Shown here: positions 1 through 8,073 of the stretch, piece by piece
Layout: each line of letters begins with the position of its first letter
Position numbering within the stretch: position 1 is the first letter of the stretch
Assembly: GCF_002287375.1 (NCBI RefSeq)
Contig: NZ_NPOA01000015.1
Coordinates: forward strand, 1-64,000
Direction: 5' to 3'
Length of the DNA stretch: 64,000 nucleotides
Origin: Virgibacillus profundi
GTDB lineage: Bacteria > Bacillota > Bacilli > Bacillales > Amphibacillaceae
The notes under the pieces: model-generated
Told to the model about the DNA's origin: nothing
What the model saw: the letters and a program-made list of their open reading frames with translations, nothing else
Databases searched by the model: none
Translations under genes and position numbers: made by a program

Positions 1-32
1 AAGAAGGTATTCGCTTATTAGCGACTGCCTAA
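1..32 (+). pseudogene. 3' end of an IS605-family TnpB (OrfB) gene, cut by the window edge
   Basis: The frame starting at base 3 reads E-G-I-R-L-L-A-T-A then stop TAA at 30-32. TnpB/OrfB proteins often end in an N-E-G-x-R-L-L-like tail after their RuvC and zinc-ribbon domains, so this looks like the last nine codons of such a gene. The right-end hairpin of the same element follows at 111-159, which strengthens the call. Only the tail is visible, so whether the gene is intact cannot be judged. Confidence 0.5.
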
Positions 33-159
33 TAAAAATATAAACTTTTGGAACAAGAGGGTTAGCTTGGTCAATTTCGTCAGCTAGTAAAAGTGGCGAT
101 TACCCAAGAAGCCCCCACTTCAAGCAACCCGTAGAGGTGGTAAGTGGTGGGTAGTTCAC
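33..159 (+). mobile_element. Right end of an IS200/IS605-type element, with probable omega/reRNA scaffold
   Basis: After the TnpB-like tail comes a hairpin made from CCCCCACTT (112-120) and AAGTGGTGGG (142-151), followed closely by GTTCAC ending at 159. Subterminal hairpins followed by a short TTCAC-like cleavage tetranucleotide or pentanucleotide are typical of IS605-family right ends. In this family the 3' end of tnpB and the right end are transcribed as the guide RNA of TnpB, so bases just after 159 would be the guide. Boundary and RNA function are inferred. Confidence 0.5.
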
Positions 160-260
160 TGTTGTATAGTAGTATTAAAGAAAGGGCAGGAACTTATATT
201 CACGATTACAGTTAATTAAATAGGAATTACCACTTAAAAACAATTCTGGGAGGTCTTCAC

Positions 261-443
261 ATGAACAAAACAAAGAACAAAAGTATATTCGTACCTATAT
301 TCCTTGTCATTTTCCTTAATGCAGCTCTATTAGATCTAAAATACAAAGGATTATTTTATCGCTTATTACCAAGCTCGATCCAATCTTACAGCGATACTAT
401 TTTAGGGAAACCTGATGCAAGTTCTCACCATGATGAGATGTGA
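261..443 (+). CDS. Small hypothetical single-pass membrane protein (60 aa)
   Basis: A GGGAGG ribosome site sits at 248-253, eight bases before the ATG, and supports expression. The product starts with a lysine/asparagine-rich cytoplasmic stretch (residues 1-9), then one hydrophobic segment (about 10-25, IFVPIFLVIFLNAALLDL), then a short hydrophilic tail ending in histidines and aspartates. I do not recognise the family. It lies directly downstream of the IS605-type right end, so it could be host sequence or cargo. It may be a small stress or toxin-like membrane peptide, but nothing in the sequence shows that. Confidence 0.5.
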   Translation: MNKTKNKSIFVPIFLVIFLNAALLDLKYKGLFYRLLPSSIQSYSDTILGKPDASSHHDEM

Positions 444-698
444 AAAGTAGAGTTGGCATAAAACCACTAAAGGGGATTTATAGGTAGGGAAGGCGGAGAT
501 TATAAAAAAAGTATGTAGTTACATAGAAGAAAATGATATTTAAAAAGGAAAGAATTCGATAAATAGTGAATATCCTTTCCAAAATGTTAAATATGAAAAA
601 AGAAAATATACTAAATCACAGATGATAGAATTATGGATTCGTGTTGGATTTAAAATTAAGAAGGGACAAGGTATGAAAGGCAATTCTCATACCTTGGT
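444..698 (+). other. Non-coding stretch with a possible decayed reading frame and a hairpin
   Basis: A frame from about 508 can be read to a stop near 701 only by passing an in-frame TAA near 540. Its end reads K-Y-T-K-S-Q-M-I-E-L-W-I-R-V-G-F, which looks protein-like, so a decayed gene is possible. I could not assign it. A perfect 10-bp hairpin (CAAGGTATGA at 667-676 with TCATACCTTG at 687-696) lies between this frame and the end of the Uma2 gene on the other strand. It has no clear U-run on either side. Confidence 0.3.
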
Positions 699-1337
699 CT
701 AATTTCCCGTACGTTCAGGGAATAGGATTGTAGTGTCAATCGTGAGGCTTTCCAGCACTTGCACAGAAACGAAATCTCCCCTGTTGTATACATTATTCAG
801 CTCCAATGTTTGCCCTTTTAGCAAATAAACTTCAATAATTTGATTGGCAGGATCAATAATCCAATATTCCTTCACTCCCGCTCGTTGGTAAGCCAAACGT
901 TTATCTAAACGATCAATCTTTGCTGAAGAGGGGGATATAATTTCAACAACAAAATCAGGTGCGCCCAGGATTTTGTTTTGTTTTATTTTATTCGGATCAC
1001 ATACAACGATTAAATCGGGAATTAACCAATTCCTAACATTTTCGTCAATCCACTTTTTATTAGAATCCTGAAAAAGGTATACATCGATTGGAGCCGCAAA
1101 AGTTTTACAAGTCTTTCCCCTTAAATACGTACCAATTTCGATTGATAATTGCATAGATATATCTTGATGTTCAGGAATTGGTGATGGAGCCATACTTATA
1201 ATTTTACCATCCAAAACTTCACAACGTTCTTCTTCGTTCCAAGTTATATATTCCTTATAAGTCATGTCTAACGGGTATTTATCTGCGATAGCTTGCCTCC
1301 TCCCATCGTTTATTATTAAATGTCCATTATACAACAA
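699..1337 (-). CDS. Uma2 family PD-(D/E)XK nuclease-like protein
   Basis: The 212-residue product matches the Uma2 (DUF820) family: an early V-L-D-G-K-I (about 41-46), P-D-L-I-V-V (107-112), the hallmark G-A-P-D-F-V-V-E-I-I-S-P-S-S (125-138) and G-V-K-E-Y-W-I-I-D-P (144-153). The D and E of the central motif belong to a restriction-endonuclease-like fold. Family members are abundant in cyanobacteria and Firmicutes and their role is not established. The usual M-T-Y-K-E-Y start region is at residue 25, so translation may begin there. It stands alone beside mobile-element debris, consistent with accessory DNA. Confidence 0.85.
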   Translation of the reverse strand: MLYNGHLIINDGRRQAIADKYPLDMTYKEYITWNEEERCEVLDGKIISMAPSPIPEHQDISMQLSIEIGTYLRGKTCKTFAAPIDVYLFQDSNKKWIDENVRNWLIPDLIVVCDPNKIKQNKILGAPDFVVEIISPSSAKIDRLDKRLAYQRAGVKEYWIIDPANQIIEVYLLKGQTLELNNVYNRGDFVSVQVLESLTIDTTILFPERTGN

Positions 1338-1628
1338 AATGTAAACCTTTTATAATAATCTAATGCTATCTTGTCCTAACAAATATGGCATATATTTCAA
1401 CAATTATAAAAGTGTCAGTCCCCAGGAAATTAAAGCACTAATGATTTGAAGGGATTTTTAAACGATATGCATATAGCTTTCATGTTAATCCATTACATCC
1501 AAAAACGTTACAATCATCACATTAATAACTGATTATTTAACCAATTCGGTAAAGTTAATTGTCATGTCTAATTCTATGGAGTACTCTATAGATAGGAAAG
1601 AAAGATCAAATAGGGGAGGATGACTGTT

Positions 1629-1853
1629 ATGAGTGAATGGCTTACAAGTTTAAAAACAGAAACACCACAAGAGGGATTTGAGTTGGCTATTACATTGGCA
1701 AGAAAAGGGGTTGGATATACCCAGCCTTCTGCAGAAATAAGAAAGAAATTGCGACCGGAATATGAGGAAAATGCGGACAGCCTGACAGCTGCTTCACAGG
1801 TCATTGCGATCCATTATCAAACAGTGGCAGCAGCTAATAATTATTGGAAATAA
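1629..1853 (+). CDS. Small conserved-looking hypothetical protein (74 aa)
   Basis: The ATG at 1629 is chosen because AGGGGAGGA (1612-1620) lies eight bases upstream; an ATG at 1620 overlaps that ribosome site. The product begins M-S-E-W-L-T-S-L, is mildly acidic, has no membrane segment and no cysteines, and ends A-A-A-N-N-Y-W-K. It looks like a compact helical protein. I do not recognise the family. A clean intrinsic terminator follows 17 bases after the stop, so it appears to be a monocistronic, expressed gene. Confidence 0.6.
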   Translation: MSEWLTSLKTETPQEGFELAITLARKGVGYTQPSAEIRKKLRPEYEENADSLTAASQVIAIHYQTVAAANNYWK

Positions 1854-1869
1854 TGAATTTAAAATTCAG

Positions 1870-1898
1870 CCCTTTTTCATCATGGAAAAGGGTTTTTT
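1870..1898 (+). terminator. Intrinsic terminator of the 74-aa gene
   Basis: CCCTTTTTC (1870-1878) pairs with GGAAAAGGG (1884-1892) and is followed by TTTTTT. Confidence 0.8.
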
Positions 1899-2081
1899 AA
1901 TATGTAATGAAGTGAGTTCACTGTCCCAAATTTAAACTAAGCATAGCAATAAAAATGACTAGCTATTTGCATTATGTAACCGAACTAATGTTTGATTATG
2001 TTGTTAGAAGTTTATATAATGAGGTTAGATACTGTTGAAACAGGAAAAATCTTTTTACTATCATTTTCTGGAGGAATGGAA

Positions 2082-2500
2082 ATGAATAATGAAACTAATA
2101 TGCTAATCTTCCAGACAGAAGAAGGTAATACAAAAATAGATGTCAGATTGGAAAATGAAACAGTTTGGATGACTCAGAAGGCGATTGCGGAGTTGTATCA
2201 AAAGGTTGTAAATACGATAAACGGGCATATAAAGAATATATTTGCTGAGGGTGAACTTCACGAATCGACAACTATTCGGAAAAACCGAATAGTTCAAACT
2301 GAAGGTAACAGAGATGTTGAACGAGAAGTGTCATTCTACAACCTGGAAATGATTATCGCTATCGGGTACCGGGTTCGTTCCCATCGAGGTACACAATTCC
2401 GGCAGTGGGCAACAGAACATTTGAATGAATATCTGGTAAAAGGTTTTACGATGGATGATGACAGACTGAAAGAAATACGTAATTTTGGAGATGTAAAAAA
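2082..2500 (+). pseudogene. RhuM-family protein, C-terminally truncated
   Basis: With the GGAGG at 2070-2074 the likely start is ATG 2082. The product shows the RhuM-family core: V-W-M-T-Q-K-A-I-A-E-L-Y (DNA-binding-like), H-I-K-N-I-F-A-E-G-E-L, then S-F-Y-N-L-E-M-I-I-A-I-G-Y-R-V-R-S-H-R-G-T-Q-F-R-Q-W-A and E-Y-L-V-K-G-F. Full RhuM proteins run to about 330 residues. Here homology stops near 2490 after I-R-N-F-G-D, and the frame then runs into the aldolase terminator and antisense aldolase codons to 2663. A deletion joined the two, so the gene is a remnant. Confidence 0.75.
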
Positions 2501-2524
2501 GCGAGCAGCCTGTAAACTGCTCGC
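2495..2524 (-). terminator. Terminator of the class I aldolase gene
   Basis: On the minus strand GCGAGCAG and CTGCTCGC (2501-2508 with 2517-2524) form a stem followed by TTTTTT. Confidence 0.85.
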
Positions 2525-2546
2525 TCTTCTAAATATATCAATCCAC

Positions 2547-3434
2547 TTAAACAGAAGCCTCATAAATCGATTCAACTGCTTTTTCAAGTGCAGCATTAAA
2601 TTCCTCATCCGTTTGTTTTACATTCAAATCCTGGCTCAAAGCTCTGGAAAAACTGGCAATTAGCCCATCATTTGCTTTAAGCTTTTCATTTGCCACATCT
2701 GTGGAATACCCGCCGGAAAGTGCAACAACACGAACCACTTTTGGATGGTCGATAAGTTCTTTATACAAGTTTGTTACTTTAGGGATTGTTAATTTCAGCA
2801 TGACGTCTTCATTTTCACCCAGGTTATCAAGCTGACTTAGAATTTCTGTTTTTAACAGCGCTTCACATTTTTCCTTTTCCGGGCTGTTTATATCAACTTC
2901 TGGTTCGATAATTGGCATTAGACCTGCGGCAATTATCTTTTTACCTATTTCGAATTGCTGGTCTACAACAGCCTTGATGCCTTCAGGATTAGCCTTCTTA
3001 ATAACGGAGCGCATTTTTGTACCGAATATATGGCGTTCGTTCGCACGCTTCAGTGTTTCATCAAGGTCGTTGATCGGCTTCATCAGCTGAACACCACTCG
3101 ATTCATCTGCAAGACCCTTGTCCACTTTTAGGAAGGGGGCAATGCCTTTCTTTTCAGCCAGATAATCGCCTGTGTACATACCCTCGATTTCACGGTCCAT
3201 CGTTTGTTCAAAAAGAATGGCACCTAAAATTTTATCCGAGTCAAAGGCAGGTGATGTGATAATCCTTGTCCGCATTGCATGTACTAAATCGAACATTTCA
3301 TCCTCATTGGAAAACGCATCCTCTGAGACGCCATACAGGGCCAGTGCTTTCGGTGTACTGCCACCACTTTGATCAAGTGCTGCTATAAATCCTTTACCGT
3401 TTTTGACTTTTTCCAATTGACTTTGTTGCATCAT
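2547..3434 (-). CDS. fda: Fructose-bisphosphate aldolase, class I
   Basis: The enzyme cleaves fructose 1,6-bisphosphate to dihydroxyacetone phosphate and glyceraldehyde 3-phosphate through a lysine Schiff base, in glycolysis and gluconeogenesis. The sequence follows the metal-independent class I enzyme of staphylococci and relatives throughout: [17 protein letters not shown] near the start, [27 protein letters not shown], and L-K-L-T-I-P (Lys about 214, Schiff-base candidate), then L-S-G-G-Y-S. Length (about 295) is normal. ATG 3434 is preferred over GTG 3440, which overlaps the AAGGAG. ATG 3431 is equally possible. It is monocistronic with its own terminator. Confidence 0.95.
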   Translation of the reverse strand: MMQQSQLEKVKNGKGFIAALDQSGGSTPKALALYGVSEDAFSNEDEMFDLVHAMRTRIITSPAFDSDKILGAILFEQTMDREIEGMYTGDYLAEKKGIAPFLKVDKGLADESSGVQLMKPINDLDETLKRANERHIFGTKMRSVIKKANPEGIKAVVDQQFEIGKKIIAAGLMPIIEPEVDINSPEKEKCEALLKTEILSQLDNLGENEDVMLKLTIPKVTNLYKELIDHPKVVRVVALSGGYSTDVANEKLKANDGLIASFSRALSQDLNVKQTDEEFNAALEKAVESIYEASV

Positions 3435-3685
3435 ATCCACTCCTTTTCTGTATTTGAAAGAAATTTATTTAAGCAACTTTCCTATCTATATTGTAGCATT
3501 ATTAGGGATCTAGTGATAGCTGGAATGATTAAACCCTGTGTAAACTTGCAGGCTGAAAACCGTGGTGGGGTGGGGTTCATTGGTGCCCATAAACGCAAAT
3601 TTATTAGCGCTTCTCATGGTTCTATCAGCGATACTTCGGGAAGTTAGCAACTACTTCCTGTCCCTGTGTCCTCGCCATACGCACA

Positions 3686-3713
3686 AAAGCATAGCTTACA
3701 TGAGCTATGCTTT
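3686..3713 (-). terminator. Terminator after the lactonase gene
   Basis: AAAGCATAGCT (3686-3696) and AGCTATGCTTT (3703-3713) form an 11-bp stem with a 6-base loop. The minus strand reads on into TTTT. Confidence 0.8.
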
Positions 3714-3724
3714 AGATCATACTA

Positions 3725-4765
3725 TTATTCTCCGAGGAATTTCACACATACAACTTCGGGAACATCGACTGTTGATCCCGTATTCGTAAGCTTGCCTGTC
3801 TCCACGTCACGGGCAAATAATACAAGATTTCCTGTATGCTGATTCGATGCTATGACGAACTGTTCACTTGGGTCAAGGGTAAAATCACGTGGCCAGTCCC
3901 CGCCAGTTGATGTATGTTCAACAAATGTCAGTTCTTTGCTCGCTTCATCGACACGAAACAGTGCAATACTATTATGTCCTCTATTACCTGTGTAAACAAA
4001 TCTGCCGTCTGAAGATATATGAATGGCACTTGCGTCATTTGTTTCTGTGAAATCCTCTGGTATCGCACGGATTGTTTGTTTTTCTGTAAAACGTCCTTGC
4101 TCACTGTCATAGTCGAGTACAATTACTTCAGAACTTAACTCTGTCATGAGATAGGCTGTTTTTCCGTCGGGATGAAATGTAATATGACGCGGACCGCTTC
4201 CTGGTTTTACTTTTAATGTATGCACATGTTCTAACTTATTATTTTCAATTTGATATGTGGCAAGCTCGTCTGTACCAAGATCACATACTACAACATATTT
4301 CCCGTCTGGTGTCGCTCCTGAGAAATGGACATGTGATTTTTCCTGGCGTTCGTGTGGCCCATTTCCTTCATGGTGTATGGATGAAGCAAGTTCAACGCCG
4401 CCTTGTCCTTTGACATGAAGCAACTCTACTTCCCCTTTATGGTAGTTTCCTGTAACTAGTTTATTGTTATGGACCTGAAGATGGCATGGTGGCGTACCTT
4501 CTGTCAATTGCTTGTTGATAAATTTTAAGGAACCTGTTTCACGGTCGGCCTCGTATGCGTGCACGCCGCCCATTTGATCTTGCTGTGCAACAGCATAAAG
4601 GTTGCGGTTATCCTCGCTGATAGACAAATACGTCGGGCTTCCGACTTCTGCAGCAACTTCGACATGACTTAGTGTCCCAGTCTCTATATCAAGGGTGAAA
4701 CGATAAATTCCTTTACTGCTTTTGCGTGTATATGTACCCGCATATCCAATATATTTTTTTCCCAT
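3725..4765 (-). CDS. pgl: Lactonase family protein (6-phosphogluconolactonase-type beta-propeller)
   Basis: The 346-residue protein belongs to the seven-bladed propeller lactonase family (Pfam Lactonase), which hydrolyses 6-phosphogluconolactone to 6-phosphogluconate in the oxidative pentose phosphate pathway. Visible family signatures are G-T-Y-T near the start, S-P-T-Y-L-S-I-S, G-N-Y-H-K-G-E-V, S-H-V-H-F, D-L-G-T-D, G-P-R-H-I-T-F-H-P-D-G, N-R-G-H-N-S-I-A-L-F and G-D-W-P-R-D-F. It has no signal peptide, so it is cytoplasmic. It is a single-gene unit with its own terminator. The exact lactone substrate is inferred from the family. Confidence 0.88.
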   Translation of the reverse strand: MGKKYIGYAGTYTRKSSKGIYRFTLDIETGTLSHVEVAAEVGSPTYLSISEDNRNLYAVAQQDQMGGVHAYEADRETGSLKFINKQLTEGTPPCHLQVHNNKLVTGNYHKGEVELLHVKGQGGVELASSIHHEGNGPHERQEKSHVHFSGATPDGKYVVVCDLGTDELATYQIENNKLEHVHTLKVKPGSGPRHITFHPDGKTAYLMTELSSEVIVLDYDSEQGRFTEKQTIRAIPEDFTETNDASAIHISSDGRFVYTGNRGHNSIALFRVDEASKELTFVEHTSTGGDWPRDFTLDPSEQFVIASNQHTGNLVLFARDVETGKLTNTGSTVDVPEVVCVKFLGE

Positions 4766-4912
4766 ATGTATCTTCCCTTCTGAATGGTCTTCCTTTCATC
4801 ATAGCATGTCCGGAGACTAAAATTAATTCGAAGGGCTTGGTGTGACAGGATCACCATTTTAAATTAAATTTACAAACAAAACAGATGGGAAGAGAATCCT
4901 GTCTACGAGCCT

Positions 4913-5707
4913 TTATTCCTTCCACGGAATAAGCCTGTTTTCCAGCCACTTCAAACCTCTATTAAAGGTTAATCCAAGGAGGGACAGGATCAGTACTCCG
5001 ACCATTAGTTTTGACGTGATCATTAAGTTACCATAATGCAGTACCATCGAACCGATGCCTTCCTGGGCAGCAATCATTTCTGCTGATACAAGTAAAAGCA
5101 GTGATGTCCCTGCAGCGAGCTTCAGACCGGCAAAAATCATTGGAAGGGATCCTGGCAATATAACCTTGCGAATCACATTGACCCGGTTGGAGCCAAATGT
5201 TACTGCAGCTTTTACAAGCATGGGATCAACACTTTTTACACCGGAAAATGTATTGATTACTACAGGGAAAAACACTCCCAATGCTATAATCGTTACTTTT
5301 GATAATTCGCCGATACCAAGCCATAAGATGAACAATGGCAATAGCGCAATTTTCGGGATTGGGTAAATGGAATAAACAATCGGTGTTCCGACAGCATCTG
5401 CCAGTTTAAAGAAGCCTAGGATCAGACCAAATATAATGCCGAGTACAGAGCCGATGGCATATCCAATGACAATTCGATAAAGGCTTGCCGTAAGATTCCC
5501 ATAAATTTCGCCACTGACAAGCATCTGCCATCCAGTCACGATAATTTCAGACGGGGCAGGGAGGAACAGTGGTGAGACAATGCCGATTCTTGATATGATT
5601 TCCCACAATATCAAAAGACCCAATATCCCGACAAAGGAAGCATAGAATGGGACCTTTTTATCGAGAAAAGCAACACGATTTGTTATGACCTTCTTTTGTT
5701 TGTCCAA
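4913..5707 (-). CDS. ABC transporter permease, SsuC/TauC/NitB type
   Basis: A roughly 264-residue inner-membrane protein with about six hydrophobic helices. It carries the cytoplasmic EAA-like loop K-A-A-V-T-F-G-S-N...V-I-L-P-G-S-L-P-M-I-F-A-G-L-K-L (about 164-202) that contacts the ATPase. It is the last gene of a binding protein-ATPase-permease operon. The TTG at 5707 lies eight bases after AAGGAG; a GTG at 5716 overlaps both that site and the ATPase stop. The family imports sulfonates, taurine, nitrate or pyrimidine precursors, and the sequence does not settle which. Confidence 0.9.
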   Translation of the reverse strand: MDKQKKVITNRVAFLDKKVPFYASFVGILGLLILWEIISRIGIVSPLFLPAPSEIIVTGWQMLVSGEIYGNLTASLYRIVIGYAIGSVLGIIFGLILGFFKLADAVGTPIVYSIYPIPKIALLPLFILWLGIGELSKVTIIALGVFFPVVINTFSGVKSVDPMLVKAAVTFGSNRVNVIRKVILPGSLPMIFAGLKLAAGTSLLLLVSAEMIAAQEGIGSMVLHYGNLMITSKLMVGVLILSLLGLTFNRGLKWLENRLIPWKE

Positions 5708-5712
5708 TTCTA

Positions 5713-6483
5713 TCACTCCTTCAATGCTTCTTCAGCATCATGACGAATAAGCTGCCAGATTTCATCTGCATACCGGCTTGATTTTTCACGGTATTCCTCA
5801 TCGTTTCTGCCGGTTTTTGGTAAATCAATGCTGATAATTCGCTTAATTTTTCCTGGATGTCTGGATAGAACAATGACCCTGTCAGCTAAATAAACAGCTT
5901 CTTGAATGTTATGGGTGACATACAGTGTGTTTAATTTGGTGCGGTTCCAAATGGTGAGCAGTTCCTCCTGCATCAGGGTTCGGGTTTGTGCATCCAGAGC
6001 AGAAAACGGCTCGTCCATCAATAATAAATCCGGCTCAACTGCAAGTGCCCTGGCAATTCCGGCTCTCTGCTTCATACCACCCGACAGCTGTTTGGGATAA
6101 GCATCCTTAAAATCACTCAACCCGACCATATCGATATAGTAATTTCCGATTTCTATTTGTTTCTTTTTGGGAAGTCCTTTTTCCTCCAGACCGTAAATGA
6201 CATTCTGAAAAACGGTACGCCATGGAAATAGGGCGATTTCCTGAAAAACAATTCCCAAATTAGGGTTCTTCTCTGTAATTCCTTCAAAGTAAACACTGCC
6301 GCTGGTCGGGGACAGTAAACCACCTACGATGTTTAAAAGTGTTGATTTGCCACATCCACTTGGCCCAACCAGGACAACGAATTCTTCTTCATTTATGGAA
6401 AAGTTGATATTTTCCAGGGCAGTTACTTCATTTTTTTTAGGATCAATAAACGTTTTTCCAACGTTTTCGATGACGATACTCAT
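5713..6483 (-). CDS. ABC transporter ATP-binding protein, SsuB/TauB type
   Basis: The ATPase has Walker A G-P-S-G-C-G-K-S-T (near residue 40), Q-loop V-F-Q-E, signature L-S-G-G-M-K-Q-R, Walker B L-L-L-M-D-E-P-F-S-A-L-D and H-loop V-T-H-N. The P-F-S-A-L-D form and its length are typical of the nitrate/sulfonate/taurine importers. ATG 6483 is chosen with GGAG upstream; a GTG at 6492 shares its G with the binding-protein stop. Tight spacing on both sides indicates translational coupling within the three-gene operon. Confidence 0.93.
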   Translation of the reverse strand: MSIVIENVGKTFIDPKKNEVTALENINFSINEEEFVVLVGPSGCGKSTLLNIVGGLLSPTSGSVYFEGITEKNPNLGIVFQEIALFPWRTVFQNVIYGLEEKGLPKKKQIEIGNYYIDMVGLSDFKDAYPKQLSGGMKQRAGIARALAVEPDLLLMDEPFSALDAQTRTLMQEELLTIWNRTKLNTLYVTHNIQEAVYLADRVIVLSRHPGKIKRIISIDLPKTGRNDEEYREKSSRYADEIWQLIRHDAEEALKE

Positions 6484-6491
6484 TGCTGTCA

Positions 6492-7547
6492 CTACTCCAA
6501 TTCTTTTAAGGCATTGTCGAGTAATTCCGTATTAATAATTTCCTCCGCATCAATTGGCGCACCAATTAATTCTTCCTTCGCATACCAATCGATTTGTGTT
6601 TGGATGTCTGATGCAAGCAGTTTTCCATCACGATCCATATATGGAAGGCCTTGCTTGATCAATTCCGGTTCCTGGTCGGTATATTCTGCAATAATATTTA
6701 CAACCTCATCATAATTTTCCCCTGGTACAACTTCACCGTTTTCTTTTGTGAGAACAGCGTCATAGTAGTATTGGGTTGCTTTCGCATAGGCTTTCATGAA
6801 GTTTGTAGCAGTGTCTGTATCATCAGCAAAGGTTTTAGAGAAAAACACGCCTGAAACCTGATAATCAATCACATCTCCAACCTGAGTAATCAGTTTGCCA
6901 TACCCTTCATCCAAAACTCTTGTAATATTCGGCTCATTTAATAAAACGGCATCGACTTGTTTACTTTCCAATGTCTCCATCAGACCGGGTATACTGTTCA
7001 CAGGCACGAGTTCAACATCATCTGTAGCTAAGCCGTGTTCTTCCAGCAGTCTTCCAGCCATATAATGAAAGGTTGATCCGGTTTGAGTAATCCCGATCTT
7101 TTTCCCTGCCAGGTCTTCGACACTATCTGCATCTGAGTCACTCGGTACTAATAGAGCTGTGGAGGAATAGCCTTCCTGTTCTCTGCCTTTATCAGCGACA
7201 ATAACCAATTCTTCGCCACCGGCAACCATATTGTATAGGCTTGCCGTAATTCCGGTTGCCCCAACATCAATGTCTCCACCTGCTGTTGCAACAGATATTG
7301 GCTGTGCAGCCTCAAACCAATTCACCTCGACATCAATTCCTTCTTCTTCAAAAAAACCTTTCTCAAGTGCAATAAAAAACGGGGCTGAGCTGGTCAATTT
7401 CAACATTCCAATTTCAACGGATTTATTTTCGGAATCTCCTTCAGCATTTGCTTCTGAGGAATCATCTGAAGACGCTTGTCCACAACCTGCAAGGATAAAT
7501 GCTAAAAACAGCATTGATAGTAATGCAAAACCAATTCTTTTCTTCAT
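6492..7547 (-). CDS. ABC transporter substrate-binding lipoprotein, SsuA/NMT1 type
   Basis: The first 21 residues are a lipoprotein signal ending L-A-G-C, with Cys22 as the lipid attachment site, followed by a Ser/Asp/Glu-rich linker. The mature part (about 50-351) begins with V-E-I-G-M-L-K-L, then F-F-I-A-L-E-K-G-F-F-E-E-E-G-I-D-V-E-V, the usual opening of the NMT1/SsuA-like family that binds sulfonates, nitrate or thiamine precursors. It is the first gene of the importer operon. No S-box, T-box or TPP riboswitch was seen in its leader, so there is no regulatory clue to the substrate. Confidence 0.9.
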   Translation of the reverse strand: MKKRIGFALLSMLFLAFILAGCGQASSDDSSEANAEGDSENKSVEIGMLKLTSSAPFFIALEKGFFEEEGIDVEVNWFEAAQPISVATAGGDIDVGATGITASLYNMVAGGEELVIVADKGREQEGYSSTALLVPSDSDADSVEDLAGKKIGITQTGSTFHYMAGRLLEEHGLATDDVELVPVNSIPGLMETLESKQVDAVLLNEPNITRVLDEGYGKLITQVGDVIDYQVSGVFFSKTFADDTDTATNFMKAYAKATQYYYDAVLTKENGEVVPGENYDEVVNIIAEYTDQEPELIKQGLPYMDRDGKLLASDIQTQIDWYAKEELIGAPIDAEEIINTELLDNALKELE

Positions 7548-7820
7548 TCCTAATTCCTCCCTATATGTATAAAAAGATAAAAAAAGCTATTAAAATAGCA
7601 CAGGTTTTGTAACCTAAAAAATAATAATGCCTGCAGCCATCTTAATGAGATTTTTATAAGGATAGCACAAAATAATCAACGAATCCACATAATTATTGAA
7701 AAATTTCGGAAAGAATGTAAGGAAAGGGCTTACATTGTCGAAAAGTCATAAATTGGAATCGGTTGGAATGATAAACTGTGTGATTTTTTTCCAATTGGTT
7801 AACTAAAAAGGAGGAGGGTG
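7548..7820. other. Intergenic region between the importer operon and a small gene
   Basis: The minus-strand leader of the importer has a short hairpin (GCTATT with AATAGC, about 7588-7604) followed by a U-run roughly 40 bases before the start codon. This could be a weak attenuator. No riboswitch family is recognisable. On the plus strand there is no clear promoter before the 7821 reading frame. Confidence 0.3.
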
Positions 7821-7943
7821 ATGGAGGTGGATGGCTTTCAGACAACAGTTGCATACCATCCACTCGCCGCAAGACGCCGCCCCAATTTGTATCCATTGCT
7901 TGTTGAGGATATGCGTTTAGTGTCAGAGAAGCTGAAGAAGTAA
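7821..7943 (+). CDS. Possible small protein (40 aa)
   Basis: AAGGAGG at 7808-7814 lies six bases before ATG 7821, an ideal ribosome site. The frame reads M-E-V-D-G-F-Q-T-T-V-A-Y-H-P-L-A-A-R-R-R, then P-N-L-Y-P-L-L-V-E-D-M-R-L-V-S-E-K-L-K-K and stop. The second half would form an amphipathic helix. It is soluble-looking and basic at the end. I do not recognise a family. The 130 bases to the DUF3231 gene hold no obvious terminator, so the two could be co-transcribed. The ribosome site is the main evidence. Confidence 0.45.
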   Translation: MEVDGFQTTVAYHPLAARRRPNLYPLLVEDMRLVSEKLKK

Positions 7944-8073
7944 GCATGAGCAATGAGCCTAGGAAATTATAGCAGTATTCCACGGACGAACAATGAACTG
8001 GAAATAGGTTACAAACGAATAAATTAAAATTTGAGGCTAAAACTAAAAGGAAATTTATAGAAGGGGATTCCTT

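Noticed and set aside
7548-7690. S-box, TPP or T-box riboswitch before the SsuA-like gene
   Set aside because: None of the conserved core blocks is present, so the importer's substrate cannot be read from its leader.
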